Shown: positions 32,833 to 45,000 of the stretch, one piece after another | Numbering within the stretch: position 1 is the stretch's first letter | Layout of the letters: each line of letters begins with the position of its first letter | Source of the DNA: Pisaster brevispinus | Taxonomy: Eukaryota > Echinodermata > Asteroidea > Forcipulatida > Asteriidae | Length of the DNA: 64,000 nt | Reading direction: 5' to 3' | NCBI GenBank assembly: GCA_023634235.1 | Contig: JAMKCF010000020.1 | Span: forward strand, 1,426,001-1,490,000 | Made by a program: the position numbers and the translations under genes | Notes under the pieces: model-generated | What the model saw: the letters and a program-made list of their open reading frames with translations, nothing else | Database searches by the model: none | Told to the model about the DNA's origin: nothing

Positions 32833-35225
32833 GACTATCTTCTGGCATTTCAAAAGCAATGTAAATTTATGATGCAGCTCATATGCTTAAAGAAGAGGCC
32901 ATCTTATTTTACAAAATACTGTCACTTTAGAAGCCTATGGAGGTTATGATTTTTAATTTTTTATAATAATCGTAAAAATTATGTGTTTTTCTCAAATTCA
33001 TCATTTCAAACCTCTGAGTGCCTTATCAATCTTTTCTATTGGTCAAATTGGTCTTTAGAAAACTGTAATGTTATTAACATTTCGACCATCAACATACAAT
33101 TTCAAAAAGGCTAGTTATTTTGGACTGACATTCCTGTAATTACTGTCAGCATATTTCCTTTACAGACTCGCTTTGGCTCAAGTGATTTACAATGAAAGAA
33201 AATACAAAATGCCTGCACAAACATTTAACTTGTACGAATACGTCATCCCTACTGTAAAATGCTGTTATAAAGGAATATATACACTGTATACAAATTGAAC
33301 TAAATGTACAAGTTCATTTTCAGTAAAAGTAGGCAGATTTTTAAAAAATAATTATTTCAGAGTCAGAAATCAAGGGCACATGTATTTTTGTCAAATCATG
33401 TGAACCCTGTTTAACACAGTTCTTATTGATAATGTCATGATTTTGATTTGATCATGACTGTAATGCTGTGTGATCAAATCATGATGTATAAATTAAAAGG
33501 ATAAAAGCTTTGACACCAGTCGCTGTTGCTCACACAAATCAGTAACCCATCAGTAGATTTACATATTTTATAGTGGATATTTTCTAAAGACATTTACATG
33601 TATTACGCAAATAATTATTTATAAGGCAAATAGGAAGGGTCTGTAGGTTTCTCTCAAGGTATTACAAAGGATTAGTGAGGATAAAAAACCATAAATGTTT
33701 TATTTTAGTCTGAAAGCTTACTATCTATGAAGTATATATGAAGTCATATTCGAGAAAACTGTATCTGGCTCATGAAAATCTTACAACCTCCCCCCCCCCC
33801 CGCCCCCCCCCGCCAACCCAAAACAAAAACAAAAACGCAACAGCTGACTTTGATTGTAACAACCCAAATTAAGGACAATGTGTTTACATGCTGAAAATTG
33901 TGCATGTTTTTTTTTCACTATTTTCTTTTGACTCACACAACAGATTACACCAACATTTCCACAGGGTTGTTAAATGGCTGATCACACAAAACATGAACAC
34001 TGACTACGACTATTTTGTCAGCTCCACCAATCCCGTATAATACCTTGAAGGTCTGTGTGTAAATATTGATTCTAGGTTTCAAAGGGTGAATATAATGTGT
34101 AAGATATAATGGCATTATGCAATACTCAGTCATAAGAAGCAAGATTTGTACAGGCGTTCTGTAAAACAAGCAAATGTATTCCGAGGTTTCATCATAGATA
34201 TGTTTTGATCCAATTTACTCTATACCATGCCTGACATGTGACAGAGGGTGTCCCCCCCCCCCAATGCTCATTCTTTAACACACTGTTTTCCTCTAGTATA
34301 GAACTACCCCCCTAAAACCATCTTAAGAATGTCTGAGATTCCCAGAACACAAGGGGGAGGGGGGGGGGGTAAACCATCCCACATATCGAGCACCAATTCT
34401 TTTAGTCAGCTACTCAATTTCAAATCCGCAAAAAGATCTACAACACTCTTTCCTGTGAAAGAAAGTTCAAATGTGACAAAATTACATCCTGTAAATCAAA
34501 CAGAAATAATTCAATTTGTAATTTCTAAAGAATGAATAATTATATACTCCAGCTAGTTTACAATCTGTATATAATCAGCTAGCTGCAAGAGCACCCTGTT
34601 AGTAAGTCACTGCATCACACGCATGCGCATCTGCTGCACACCCAAAGTTTTTGCTACATGTACTTCCGGCCCAAAAGCCGGTATACATTGGTGTGTAATT
34701 TTTACCAAAAATCATCCATTTCATCGTTCAAAAGCATTTCCTATTAAAGAAGCTTTGAATTCTGGGAAGACCACAGTCTTTGAGGAATGCGGTATGTATA
34801 AGACAATTCCAATTATTAAACTTTTCTTGCATAAAAAACATCAAGGAAAACTAGTTCAATGCAACTCCTGTGGGCTTCTGGTAATCAGTGGAGCCAGTTT
34901 GTGTGAAGTGGGCGTGGCTTACAGTGGATTTACGACACACTAACAATAGGATACTCCACAGTGATAGACAACAATATCAATTGATGTTAAAACCAATAAT
35001 TGAAACTATTTGTATATGTATTATGTAATATGAGAAAATGAAATAGCATTCTTTTGTACTTTATTGACAAAATAATCAATCTTAATTTCGAAGTAGTGAA
35101 AGAGTTAATGCCAGCAATGTTTCATTGTTACATCCTTACATCCTCTGGTTGATTTCCAATGAATAAAAGGCATAAATATAACACTGTGATATATTTGTAA
35201 ATTTGTAATACTGACATTTGATTGA
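32833..35225. other. Gene B 3' UTR and intergenic sequence
   Basis: Non-coding. ATTAAA at 33492-33497 is a candidate poly(A) signal 660 bases after the stop. TGATTTGATCA (33444-33454) and TGATCAAATCA (33471-33481) form an 11 bp stem with a 16 nt loop just before it. A copy of dispersed repeat R1 is at 33705-34035. Poly(C)/poly(G) runs occur at 33790-33815, 34250-34262 and 34350-34370. The ATG-initiated ORF at 34623-34943 has no recognisable family. Confidence 0.5.
33705..34035 (+). repeat. Dispersed repeat R1, copy 3
   Basis: Shares GTCTGAAAGCTTACT, GTCATATTCGAGAAAACTG and TTTTGTCAGCTCC with the copies in gene A intron 1, with a poly(C) insertion in the middle. Confidence 0.55.
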
Positions 35226-35480
35226 CAGGTCCTGGCCGAGCGGTCTTGCACACTGGACTCAAGTCCTGGTGTTTCTGATCATCAGTGTGGGTTCAAGTCC
35301 GGTCTTGACACTTGTGTCGTTAAGCAACATACTTGGTCGTTGATGCTTTGTCCTTCTGATAGGACAAAAAGCCGTAGGTCCTGGGTGTTGTGTAATGCAC
35401 ATGAAATAACCCAGTACAAGTACCCTTATCAACATGAAAAGGTCTTCCTCCTGGCACAGTGTGGCAGTGGCCTAACTATA
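35226..35480 (+). mobile_element. tRNA-Leu-derived SINE, diverged copy
   Basis: The head reads TGGCCGAGCGGTC ... ACTGGACTCAAGTCC ... GTGGGTTCAAGTCC: an A box, a Leu(CAA)-like anticodon arm and a B box. A body with GTGTTGTGTAATGCAC and GAAATAACCCAGT follows, shared with the SINE at 46245. The tRNA head is decayed and the end is uncertain. Confidence 0.7.
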
Positions 35481-35640
35481 CATTATTAAGAGGGGGGGGG
35501 GAGGAACCGGGGACAAAGACATAATTTTGGGGCTATATAGTGTATCAAGCCATATTTTTGATCTCATTGGGGAGGGTGGGGAGGGTCAGGAGGGGGTGGG
35601 TGGCAAGGGTTCTGAACCCCCCTTTCCCTCTCTGCATCAA

Positions 35641-38600
35641 GGCAATGACCATGGGTAGAGTGAGGCAATGACCATGGGTAGGGTAAGGCAAGGACCATGG
35701 GTAGAGTGAGGCAATGACCATGGGTAGAGTGAGGCAATGACCATGGGTAGAGTGAGGCAATGTCCATGGGTAAAGTGAGGCAATGACCATGGGTAGAGTG
35801 AGGCAATGACCATGGGTAGAGTGAGGCAACGACCATGGGTAGAGTGAGGCAATGACCATGGGTAGGGTAGGGCAATGACCATGGGTAGAGTGAGGAAGCG
35901 ACCATGGGTAGAGTGAGGCAATGTCCATGGGTAAAGTGAGGCAATGTCCATGGGTAAAGTGAGGCAATGACCATGGGTAGAGTGAGGCAATGACCATGGG
36001 TAGAGTGAGGCAACGACCATGGGTAGAGTGAGGCAATGACCATGGGTAGAGTGAGGCAATGATCATGGGTAAAGTGAGGCAATGACCATGGGTAGAGTGA
36101 GGCAAGGACCATGGGGAGAGTGAGGCAATGACCATGGGTAGAGTGAGGCAATGTCCATGGGTAAAGTGAGGCAATGACCATGGGTAGAGTGAGGCAATGA
36201 CCATGGGTAGAGTGAGGCAACGACCATGGGTAGAGTGAGGCAACGACCATGGGTAGAGTGAGGCAATGACCATGGGTAGAGTGAGGCAATGACCATGGGT
36301 AGGGTAGGGCAATGACCATGGGTAGAGTGAGGCAACGACCATGGGTAGAGTGAGGCAATGTCCATGGGTAAAGTGAGGCAATGACCACGGGTAGAGTGAG
36401 GCAATGACCATGGGTAGAGTGAGGCAATGACCATGGGTAGGGTAGGGCAATGACCATGGGTAGGGTGAGGCAACGACCATGGGTAGGGTGAGGCAATGTC
36501 CATGGGTATAGTGAGGCAAGGACCATGGGTAGGGTAAGGCAAGGACCATGGGTAGAGTGAGGCAATGACCATGGGTAGAGTGAGGCAATGTCCATGGGTA
36601 GAGTGAGGCAATGACCATGGGTAGAGTAAGGCAATGACCATGGGTAGGGTAAGGCAATGACCATGGGTAGGGTAAGGCAATGACCATGGGTAGGGTAGGG
36701 CAATGACCATGGGTAGGGTGAGGCAACGACCATGGGTAGAGTAAGGCAATGACCATGGGTAGAGTGAGGCAATGTCCATGGGTAGAGTGAGGCAATGACC
36801 ATGGGTAGGGTAAGGCAATGACCATGGGTAGAGTGAGGCAATGACCATGGGTAGGGCAAGGCAATGACCATGGGTAGAGTGAGGCAATGTCCATGGGTAG
36901 AGTGAGGCAATGACCATGGGTAGGGCAAGGCAATGACCATGGGTAGGGCAAGGCAATGACCATGGGTAGGGCAAGGCAATGACCATGGGTAGAGTGAGGC
37001 AATGACCATGGGTAGGGCAAGGCAATGACCATGGGTAGGGTAAGGCAATGACCATGGGTAGGGTAAGGCAATGACCATGGGTAGGGTAAGGCAATGACCA
37101 TGGGTAGAGTGAGGCAATGACCATGGGTAGGGCAAGGCAATGACCATGGGTAGGGTAAGGCAATGACCATGGGTAGGGTAAGGCAATGACCATGGGTAGA
37201 GTAAGGCAACGACCATGGGTAGGGTAGGGCAATGACCATAGGTAGAGTGAGGCAATGACCATGGGTAGGGCAAGGCAATGACCATGGGTAGAGTGAGGCA
37301 ATGTCCATGGGTAGAGTGAGGCAATGACCATGGGTAGGGCAAGGCAATGACCATGGGTAGGGTAAGGCAATGACCATGGGTAGAGTGAGGCAATGACCAT
37401 GGGTAGAGTAAGGCAATGACCATTGGTAGGGTAAGGCAATGACCTTGTGTATAGTGAGGCAAGGACCATGGGTAGGGTAAGGCAATGACCTTGTGTAGAG
37501 TGAGGCGAGGACCATGGGTAGGGTAAGGCAAGGACCATGGGTAGAGTGAAGCAAGGACCATGGGTAGAGATAGGCAATGACCATGGGTAGGGTAGGGCAA
37601 TGACCATGGGTAGAGTGAAGCAAGGACCATGGGTAGAGTAAGGCAAGGACCATGGGTAGAGTAAGGCAAGGACCATGGGTAGAGTGAGGCAAAGACCATG
37701 GGTAGGGCAAGGCAATGACCATGGGTAGAGTGAGGCAACGACCATGGGTAGAGTGAGGCAATGTCCATGGGTAAAGTGAGGCAATGTCCATGGGTAAAGT
37801 GAGGCAATGACCATGGGTAGAGTGAGGCAATGACCATGGGTAGAGTGAGGCAACGACCATGGGTAGAGTGAGGCAATGACCATTGGTAGAGTGAGGCAAT
37901 GATCATGGGTAAAGTGAGGCAATGACCATGGGTAGAGTGAGGCAAGGACCATGGGTAGAGTGAGGCAATGACCATGGGTAGAGTGAGGCAATGTCCATGG
38001 GTAAAGTGAGGCAATGACCATGGGTAGAGTGAGGCAATGACCATGGGTAGAGTGAGGCAACGACCATGGGTAGAGTGAGGCAACGACCATGGGTAGAGTG
38101 AGGCAATGACCATGGGTAGAGTGAGGCAATGACCATGGATAGGGTAGGGCAATGACCATGGGTAGAGTGAGGCAACGACCATGGGTAGAGTGAGGCAATG
38201 TCCATGGGTAAAGTGAGGCAATGACCACGGGTAGAGTGAGGCAATGACCATGGGTAGAGTGAGGCAATGACCATGGGTAGGGTAGGGCAATGACCATGGG
38301 TAGGGTGAGGCAACGACCATGGGTAGGGCGAGGCAATGTCCATGGGTATAGTGAGGCAAGGACCATGGGTAGGGTAAGGCAAGGACCATGGGTAGAGTGA
38401 GGCAATGACCATGGGTAGAGTGAGGCAATGTCCATGGGTAGAGTGAGGCAATGACCATGGGTAGAGTAAGGCAATGACCATGGGTAGGGTAAGGCAATGA
38501 CCATGGGTAGGGTAAGGCAATGACCATGGGTAGGGTAGGGCAATGACCACGGGTAGGGTGAGGCAACGACCATGGGTAGAGTAAGGCAATGACCATGGGT

Positions 38601-40107
38601 AGAGTGAGGCAATGTCCATGGGTAGAGTGAGGCAATGACCATGGGTAGGGTAAGGCAATGACCATGGGTAGAGTGAGGCAATGACCATGGGTAGGGCAAG
38701 GCAATGACCATGGGTAGAGTGAGGCAATGTCCATGGGTAGAGTGAGGCAATGACCATGGGTAGGGCAAGGCAATGACCATGGGTAGGGCAAGGCAATGAC
38801 CATGGGTAGGGCAAGGCAATGACCATGGGTAGAGTGAGGCAATGACCATGGGTAGGGCAAGGCAATGACCATGGGTAGGGTAAGGCAATGACCATGGGTA
38901 GGGTAAGGCAATGACCATGGGTAGGGTAAGGCAATGACCATGGGTAGAGTGAGGCAATGACCATGGGTAGGGCAAGGCAATGACCATGGGTAGGGTAAGG
39001 CAATGACCATGGGTAGGGTAAGGCAATGACCATGGGTAGAGTAAGGCAACGACCATGGGTAGGGTAGGGCAATGACCATGGGTAGAGTGAGGCAATGATT
39101 ATGGGTAGGGCAAGGCAATGACCATGGGTAGAGTGAGGCAATGTCCATGGGTAGAGTGAGGCAATGACCATGGGTAGGGCAAGGCAATGACCATGGGTAG
39201 GGTAAGGCAATGACCATGGGTAGAGTGAGGCAATGACCATGGGTAGAGTAAGGCAATGACCATTGGTAGGGTAAGGCAATGACCTTGTGTATAGTGAGGC
39301 AAGGACCATGGGTAGGGTAAGGCAATGACCTTGTGTAGAGTGAGGCAAGGACCATGGGTAGGGTAAGGCAATGACCTTGTGTATAGTGAGGCAAGGACCA
39401 TGGGTAGGGTAGGGCAACGACCATGGGTAGGGTAAGGCAATGACCATGGGTAGGGTGAGGCAATGACCATGGGTAGAGTGAGGCAATGAACATGGGTAGA
39501 GTGAGGCAAAGACCATGGGTAGAGTGAGGCAAGGACCATGGGTAGAGTGAAGCAAGGACCATGGGTAGAGATAGGCAATGACCATGGGTAGGGTAGGGCA
39601 ATGACCATGGGTAGAGTGAAGCAAGGACCATGGGTAGAGTAAGGCAAGGACCATGGGTAGAGTAAGGCAAGGACCATGGGTAGAGTGAGGCAAAGACCAT
39701 GGGTAGGGCAAGGCAATGACCATGGGTAGGGTAAGGCAATGACCATGGGTAGAGTGAAGCAAGGACCATGGGTAGAGTGAGGCAAAGACCATGGGTAGAG
39801 TGAGGCAAGGACCATGGGTAGAGTGAAGCAAGGACCATGGGTAGAGATAGGCAATGACCATGGGTAGGGTAGGGCAATGACCATGGGTAGAGTGAAGCAA
39901 GGACCATGGGTAGAGTAAGGCAAGGACCATGGGTAGAGTAAGGCAAGGACCATGGGTAGGGCAAGGCAATGACCATGGGTAGGGCAAGGCAATGACCATG
40001 GGTAGGGTAAGGCAATGACCATGGGTAGAGTGAAGCAAGGACCATGGGTAGGGTAGGGTAAGGCAATGACCATGGGTAGGGTAAGGCAAGGACCTTGTGT
40101 ATAGTGC
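35641..40107. repeat. 23-bp-unit minisatellite, about 194 units
   Basis: Unit contains GGCAATGACCATGGGTAGAG followed by TGA/TAA/GGG variants; the period is 23 bp. Variant units (ACCTTGTGTATAG, TCCATGGGTAAAG, ACCACGGG, AGAGATAGG) mark a higher-order duplication: for example CATTGGTAGGG at 37421 and 39261, and ACCACGG at 36385 and 38225, are 1840 bp (80 units) apart. Because 23 is not a multiple of 3 and the unit lacks minus-strand stops, all three minus frames stay open for kilobases. It sits between the 3' ends of gene B and SNRNP40. Confidence 0.97.
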
Positions 40108-40326
40108 TCGCATTGTTGCCTCCATGATGCATCAGGTCTCATAGTGCCACACCCTAGTTTCTCTCTTCCAGATCCTACATTTGATGCCAACAATTAAATA
40201 ATCTTTCCCCGTTATGATTCCACTTACATAATCCATCATCCTCATTAGCCTCAAGAGTTTCCTTGCTTAGCTCACTGCAATTGCAACAGATTTTCAGAGA
40301 CAAAATAAATATTCTGTACAAAATGT

Positions 40327-40332
40327 TTTATT
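40327..40332 (-). promoter_or_regulatory. Candidate poly(A) signal of SNRNP40
   Basis: AATAAA on the minus strand (TTTATT on plus). It is the first canonical hexamer noticed downstream of the stop codon at 42003, implying a 3' UTR of about 1.7 kb that ends just right of the minisatellite. Confidence 0.5.
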
Positions 40333-41617
40333 AAAAGTAAAACTCCACAAAGTATTAACAAAAGCACTTCGTAAAAGGTCGGATAAAATTTGACACAAAG
40401 TTGAAGTGAAATCTTTATCTGGTATCTAAGAACTCAAAAGTAGTTGCATTATGCTGACAATGTACATGACATTAAAACTCACTTCATGTTTCGTCAAATT
40501 TACATCATCCCTTTACTTTAACTCGAGTATACAAATAGGATGACACGTCTATGTTCTGAGACCACTTAATTATTTCAATTTCCTAACCCTCACCATAGCG
40601 TGTCGATCACAAGAGGTTGTCGGCACATAGGGTTGTCGAAACATAGAGCAGTCAGCAAAAATGGTAAATAATAAAAACAAAATAATACTTGACAGAAAGT
40701 GTGGTTTTTAACACGAATCATGATGCTCTTATTCCAAATAATCCTGTAGCTTCTTTGCTTCAAGATTGTCAAGGTTCATCAAACAATTGTTTTAATGTTT
40801 TCAAATCCTACTGGTTTTAGATTTGTTCTACCAGATTGTTTCTGTAGTTGTGTCTTAAATCTTGTAGGAACAGCCTTTTAAAAGGAGGAATATTATCAAA
40901 AGTAACTTAAAACAAAACAGCTGGTACGATTTCAACAAATTTACTTAAAAAACTTCCTGGGTCAAACAATGGAACTTTGAATGTATGGACATACCACAAA
41001 CAACCACTCAGCCATCAATAGGTCTTCCTTACTCAGTGGATGGAGCTGTTTGATCACAGGATTGGGGAGCATTTTGGCACTGTTTGGGTTGTTACTGGGT
41101 GTAGCCAAAGTCCCCCCTTACCAGACACACAGGCATAAAGCACACTGTGGCTACTGCAGCACCCAAATGCCATGGATGCGGGTGCTAGAATATACAACAT
41201 CACCCCTTACTTTTTGAACATATGAATGCACATTCTATCATAAGAATAATTCTAACCAAATCAAAAGAAATCATCGAAACTAATTATTACACGTCAGTTA
41301 AAACATTTTGGCGCCACTCTCTTACATGGCTAACATTTCCTCACAAGCCGGCGTGTATGCAACTCAGCCCCTAGTGCCCCTATGCAAACATGTGTGTTTG
41401 CAGGCCGGTCACTTACCAGAGTTATACTTTTGAAAAAAGTAGGGTGTTTAAATTTCTAAATGTGGTGCCCCAAATGCCTCTCTGACTTACGGCATGCCTT
41501 AATAATTGTACCCCTTTGTAGGCACATACATGTATGTACAAACACTGGAAAGCATAACAGCTGACATCTTTCAAATTACAGTATTACACTGAACTGAGGA
41601 TTTCCAGTGCGTCAGCA

Positions 41618-41835
41618 GTGTTCTCCCTTATCCAGGTTAACAGTGGTTCGCTGGCCAAACGCCAGTTAAAACACCAGAGGACCAGTCAAAATTCTCTTGA
41701 AGTGGTTCGGCCGGCTAGTTCAGCATTAAGAAGCATCCCTATATGCAGCTAAAGTACAAAAGCTGATGGACCAGTGAAATGAAAAGCTACCTGGTCCTGC
41801 TGGATGGTCACTGAAAAAGTTAAGAACAAACCCTG
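41618..41835 (+). repeat. Dispersed repeat R2, copy 1 (in SNRNP40 3' UTR)
   Basis: TTCTCCCTTATCC ... CAGTGGTTCGCTGG ... CCAGTTAAAACACC ... GACCAGTCAAAATTCTC recurs in the same order at 44151-44370. There is no TIR or ORF. The left copy lies within the predicted 3' UTR of SNRNP40, antisense to it. Confidence 0.75.
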
Positions 41836-42002
41836 TTTCAGATATTCATATTTCCTAAACTCCAAGGTTTGAAAGTCTTACAAGGCAGCCTTTTATCCTG
41901 GAGGCACACCCTCAGGCTACTGTCCATGTTACAAAAGTCTGTCATTGGTTAATATACATCACATGATAAACATCCTTCTCAGCGATTGGTTGATACGGCA
42001 AA

Positions 42003-42052
42003 TCACATGATTTCTCCAAGGTACATCTGTTTATCACTGGAGCATGAGAGAA
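42003..42052 (-). CDS. SNRNP40: SNRNP40 exon 9 (terminal)
   Basis: 50 nt including TGA, acceptor ATTTGCAG. Encodes [14 protein letters not shown] and stop, matching the S-S-D-K-R-L-Y-M-G-E-I end of the human protein. Confidence 0.93.
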
Positions 42053-45000
42053 CTGCAAATAAAATGAACGAGAAACATCTATCAGAACAAGGAAACTACA
42101 ATTTTATTGCCATGAGGAATTGGCTGATCATAGACATATGAGCCAGGCCCTCAATGTCCAAGAACAGAACTGAAAATGATAGAGCGGCAACAGTGCAAGA
42201 TGGGGAACTGGAGCTCTATCTACTGTGAATGCAAGGGTGCCACTTCAGCAAGCGATGCTTTGTTATACCATTGTAGCAATGGTCATTGTATGCACTGATC
42301 TATTTTTGAATGAAGAGTGCCCATTTTACAATGAATATTTCAGCTTGAGTTCCCAATCTTGTGCCCTCGGTGCTCGATAATCTTTGGACAGATTATCCTA
42401 ATTGGTCATAAACAGGGCCTAGATAAAAACTTGCTAAGCGCAGAAAAATATTGCTTAGCAAAAACTGGTTAGCAGCCAAAATTCCATTAACTTAACATTG
42501 CTGTGACTGGTACCCCGATCATTTTTCGCTTAGCATTGAAAATTGCTAAGCAGTATTTTCTGCCTAACACCTTTATGAAATTGGGCCCAGTTCTTCTCAG
42601 AGCAAACACTTCTCCACAAAAAGTTTATCCACAGTTGTACCGGCACATTGACTACTATAGCTTAAGTTTAAGGTAGGACTTACTTATTGGTTCATTTGGA
42701 TGGAATGCAACGTCATTAACAGATCCAGAATGTCCTGGTAGTTTGTAGAGAATACGTCTTGATGTTGTGTCCCATACATAGACAAATCTATCAGCAGAAC
42801 CAGCTGCTATCTTACTACCATCAGGTGACCAGGCACATCTTAAGAGGTTCTACAAGGAAAGAAGAAACAAGAAACATCACTAACCGATGTTTTTTTTAAG
42901 GAAGTGACATTCATTTTCATAGTTTGGTCATGTTTCAGTAAAAACAGCCAATAACGATTTATGTTGATCAGTGTTCTCACTATGTCAAACTACCATAATG
43001 TTTTAGGGATTTCATGCTTGACCAAAATGGGCTAATTTTAACTGCAACCACCACAATGAGCAAAAGTTATCTACATACTCTCAACTCTGGACAGAAATAT
43101 GTTTTCGAGAAGACTATTACAGACATGAACTTTGTCATCTTGAACTTGCAGACTGAAGTGATTAATTGGTTTCAAATAATTGCAAGCATTGTCTTTTTGA
43201 GGCTGTAATTTTCACAACTACCCTCTACAGTTGAGTTTTTAAGTCCTCGGGCTCCGTTTCTTGAAGGGTAAAATTAAACATGATGCCCAACGGTTGTGTG
43301 TTTGCAAGCTTACTAATAGTTTTGACATCGAGTACCAGTATGTATTGATTGAGTTTTGCGTAACTTTGCCCCATACGTAAGCTTGCACACGTAGGTTTAA
43401 ACACTTCTCACGGTGTTTATATCACCCGTTTGAACATGGCCACATGATCTCCTCTCGACCAATCAGAATGAATAAACTGTTCTGGATATTTATGAATATT
43501 TGTCCCAGGTCATTAAGTCAATCCTTGTAAATGTTACCTGTTCAAAGTTATGTTGAGCACCTTGGAAGAGCTTTACACATCTTTCTTGAGGAGCAAATGG
43601 TCGGATGTCCCAGATTCGTACTGTAAGGAAAGAACAGTGCAATGATTACAACATACTGATTGAAACTTTTTTAAGATGCGAGTAAAGTTTGCCTGAAGCT
43701 AAGTTCAAAAAGATGTTCAATCACTTACATGTATTGTCCATTGAGTTGGAGAGTAGATAAGACCCATCTCCACTCAATGACAACCCAGTCACTGAGTCCG
43801 AGTGTCCAGGCATCTTGTACAACATTCCATTTTTCCTCAAGTCCCAAACCTGAAAAAGAACAAGAACTCAACATGAACACTTGTACACTCTTTATGTTAT
43901 AGGAGATTTTAGTCTAACATCACAGTAATAAAGTGTAATGTCATGTGCCCCCCAGCGCCCACCCACCCCCCGGCTACGGTGCTGCTTTGGGCAGGCAGAG
44001 GTGGAACTCCATCATCAAAAGGGTCACCTGACTATGACAAAGAATTAATGTACTGGAGATTTGTAAACCATCAATCGTCAATAGAAGAAACAGAACAGAT
44101 CTGCCACTGTTTATACTCTACAGCACTGGCACTGAAGCCGCACACCAGCGTTCTCCCTTAACAGTGGTCCGCTGGCAAAATGCCAGTTAAAACACCCGGG
44201 GACCAGTCAAAATTCTCTCCAAGTGGTCCGCCTGGCTGGTTCAGTGTTGGAAAGCATCCCTATTTCACTTTAAATATTGACTAGTGAAAAAGCTAACGGA
44301 CTAGTGAAATGACAAGCGAACTGGTCCTGCAGGCCAGTCACTAAAAAAAGGTTAAGGGCAAACTCTGCACACGTGGCTTTGTCTACCCATGGTCTGGGTA
44401 AATGTGCACCTTATTATTACAGGCAAAATCACAGACCATGGGGAGAGAGTAGCAGTGTGTGACATCACTGTAAGGGGTCTTAAAGAGAAGCTTTGTGGAC
44501 AAAAGTAGGCAGCAGACTGTTCTTCAAAATGTGTGCATGTTCACAACTTGAGTAAACGATGGAACATTTCTGGATTGAAGAAAGATCTCTTAACCACTAG
44601 AGTACTGACAGAGCCTTCCAAGCTATGAAAGGTCGACTTACAGGAAGCTTTCAAGACGACAATTTATTTTAAATTCAAGTATTAAACTAATAAAGACACA
44701 AACTGACTCATTACATACATAAATCAATTTTGGGTAAAAAACAAAAATTTATGAGAAAGGAATTGAACCTACACCTCTGGATTTACGTGCCGGTGCTCTA
44801 CCAACATGAAATCAAAATCATAGCCCAACAGGGTTAGATAAATGGAGCTCAGTTGACAGAGCACCAGCACGTAACTCCAGAGGTCGCAGGTTCAAATCCT
44901 TTGAATCCGCTTTACACTACGAATTCTCACTAGTTCATTCACCATCATGTGCCACATACCATTTTTGCCGTTTACCAAGCGAGAGTGCCAGTATTCATGC

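Noticed and set aside
34623..34943. Plus-strand 106-codon ORF with an NRF1-like CGCATGCGCA at its start
   Set aside because: No recognisable family, no clear downstream exon, and composition like intergenic DNA.
35545..40193. Minus-strand ORFs up to 1522 codons with a 23-residue repeat (T-H-G-H-C-L-T-L-P-M)
   Set aside because: They are translations of a 23-bp minisatellite that is open in all three minus frames because the unit has no stop. There is no unique N-terminal domain, splice evidence or frame preference.
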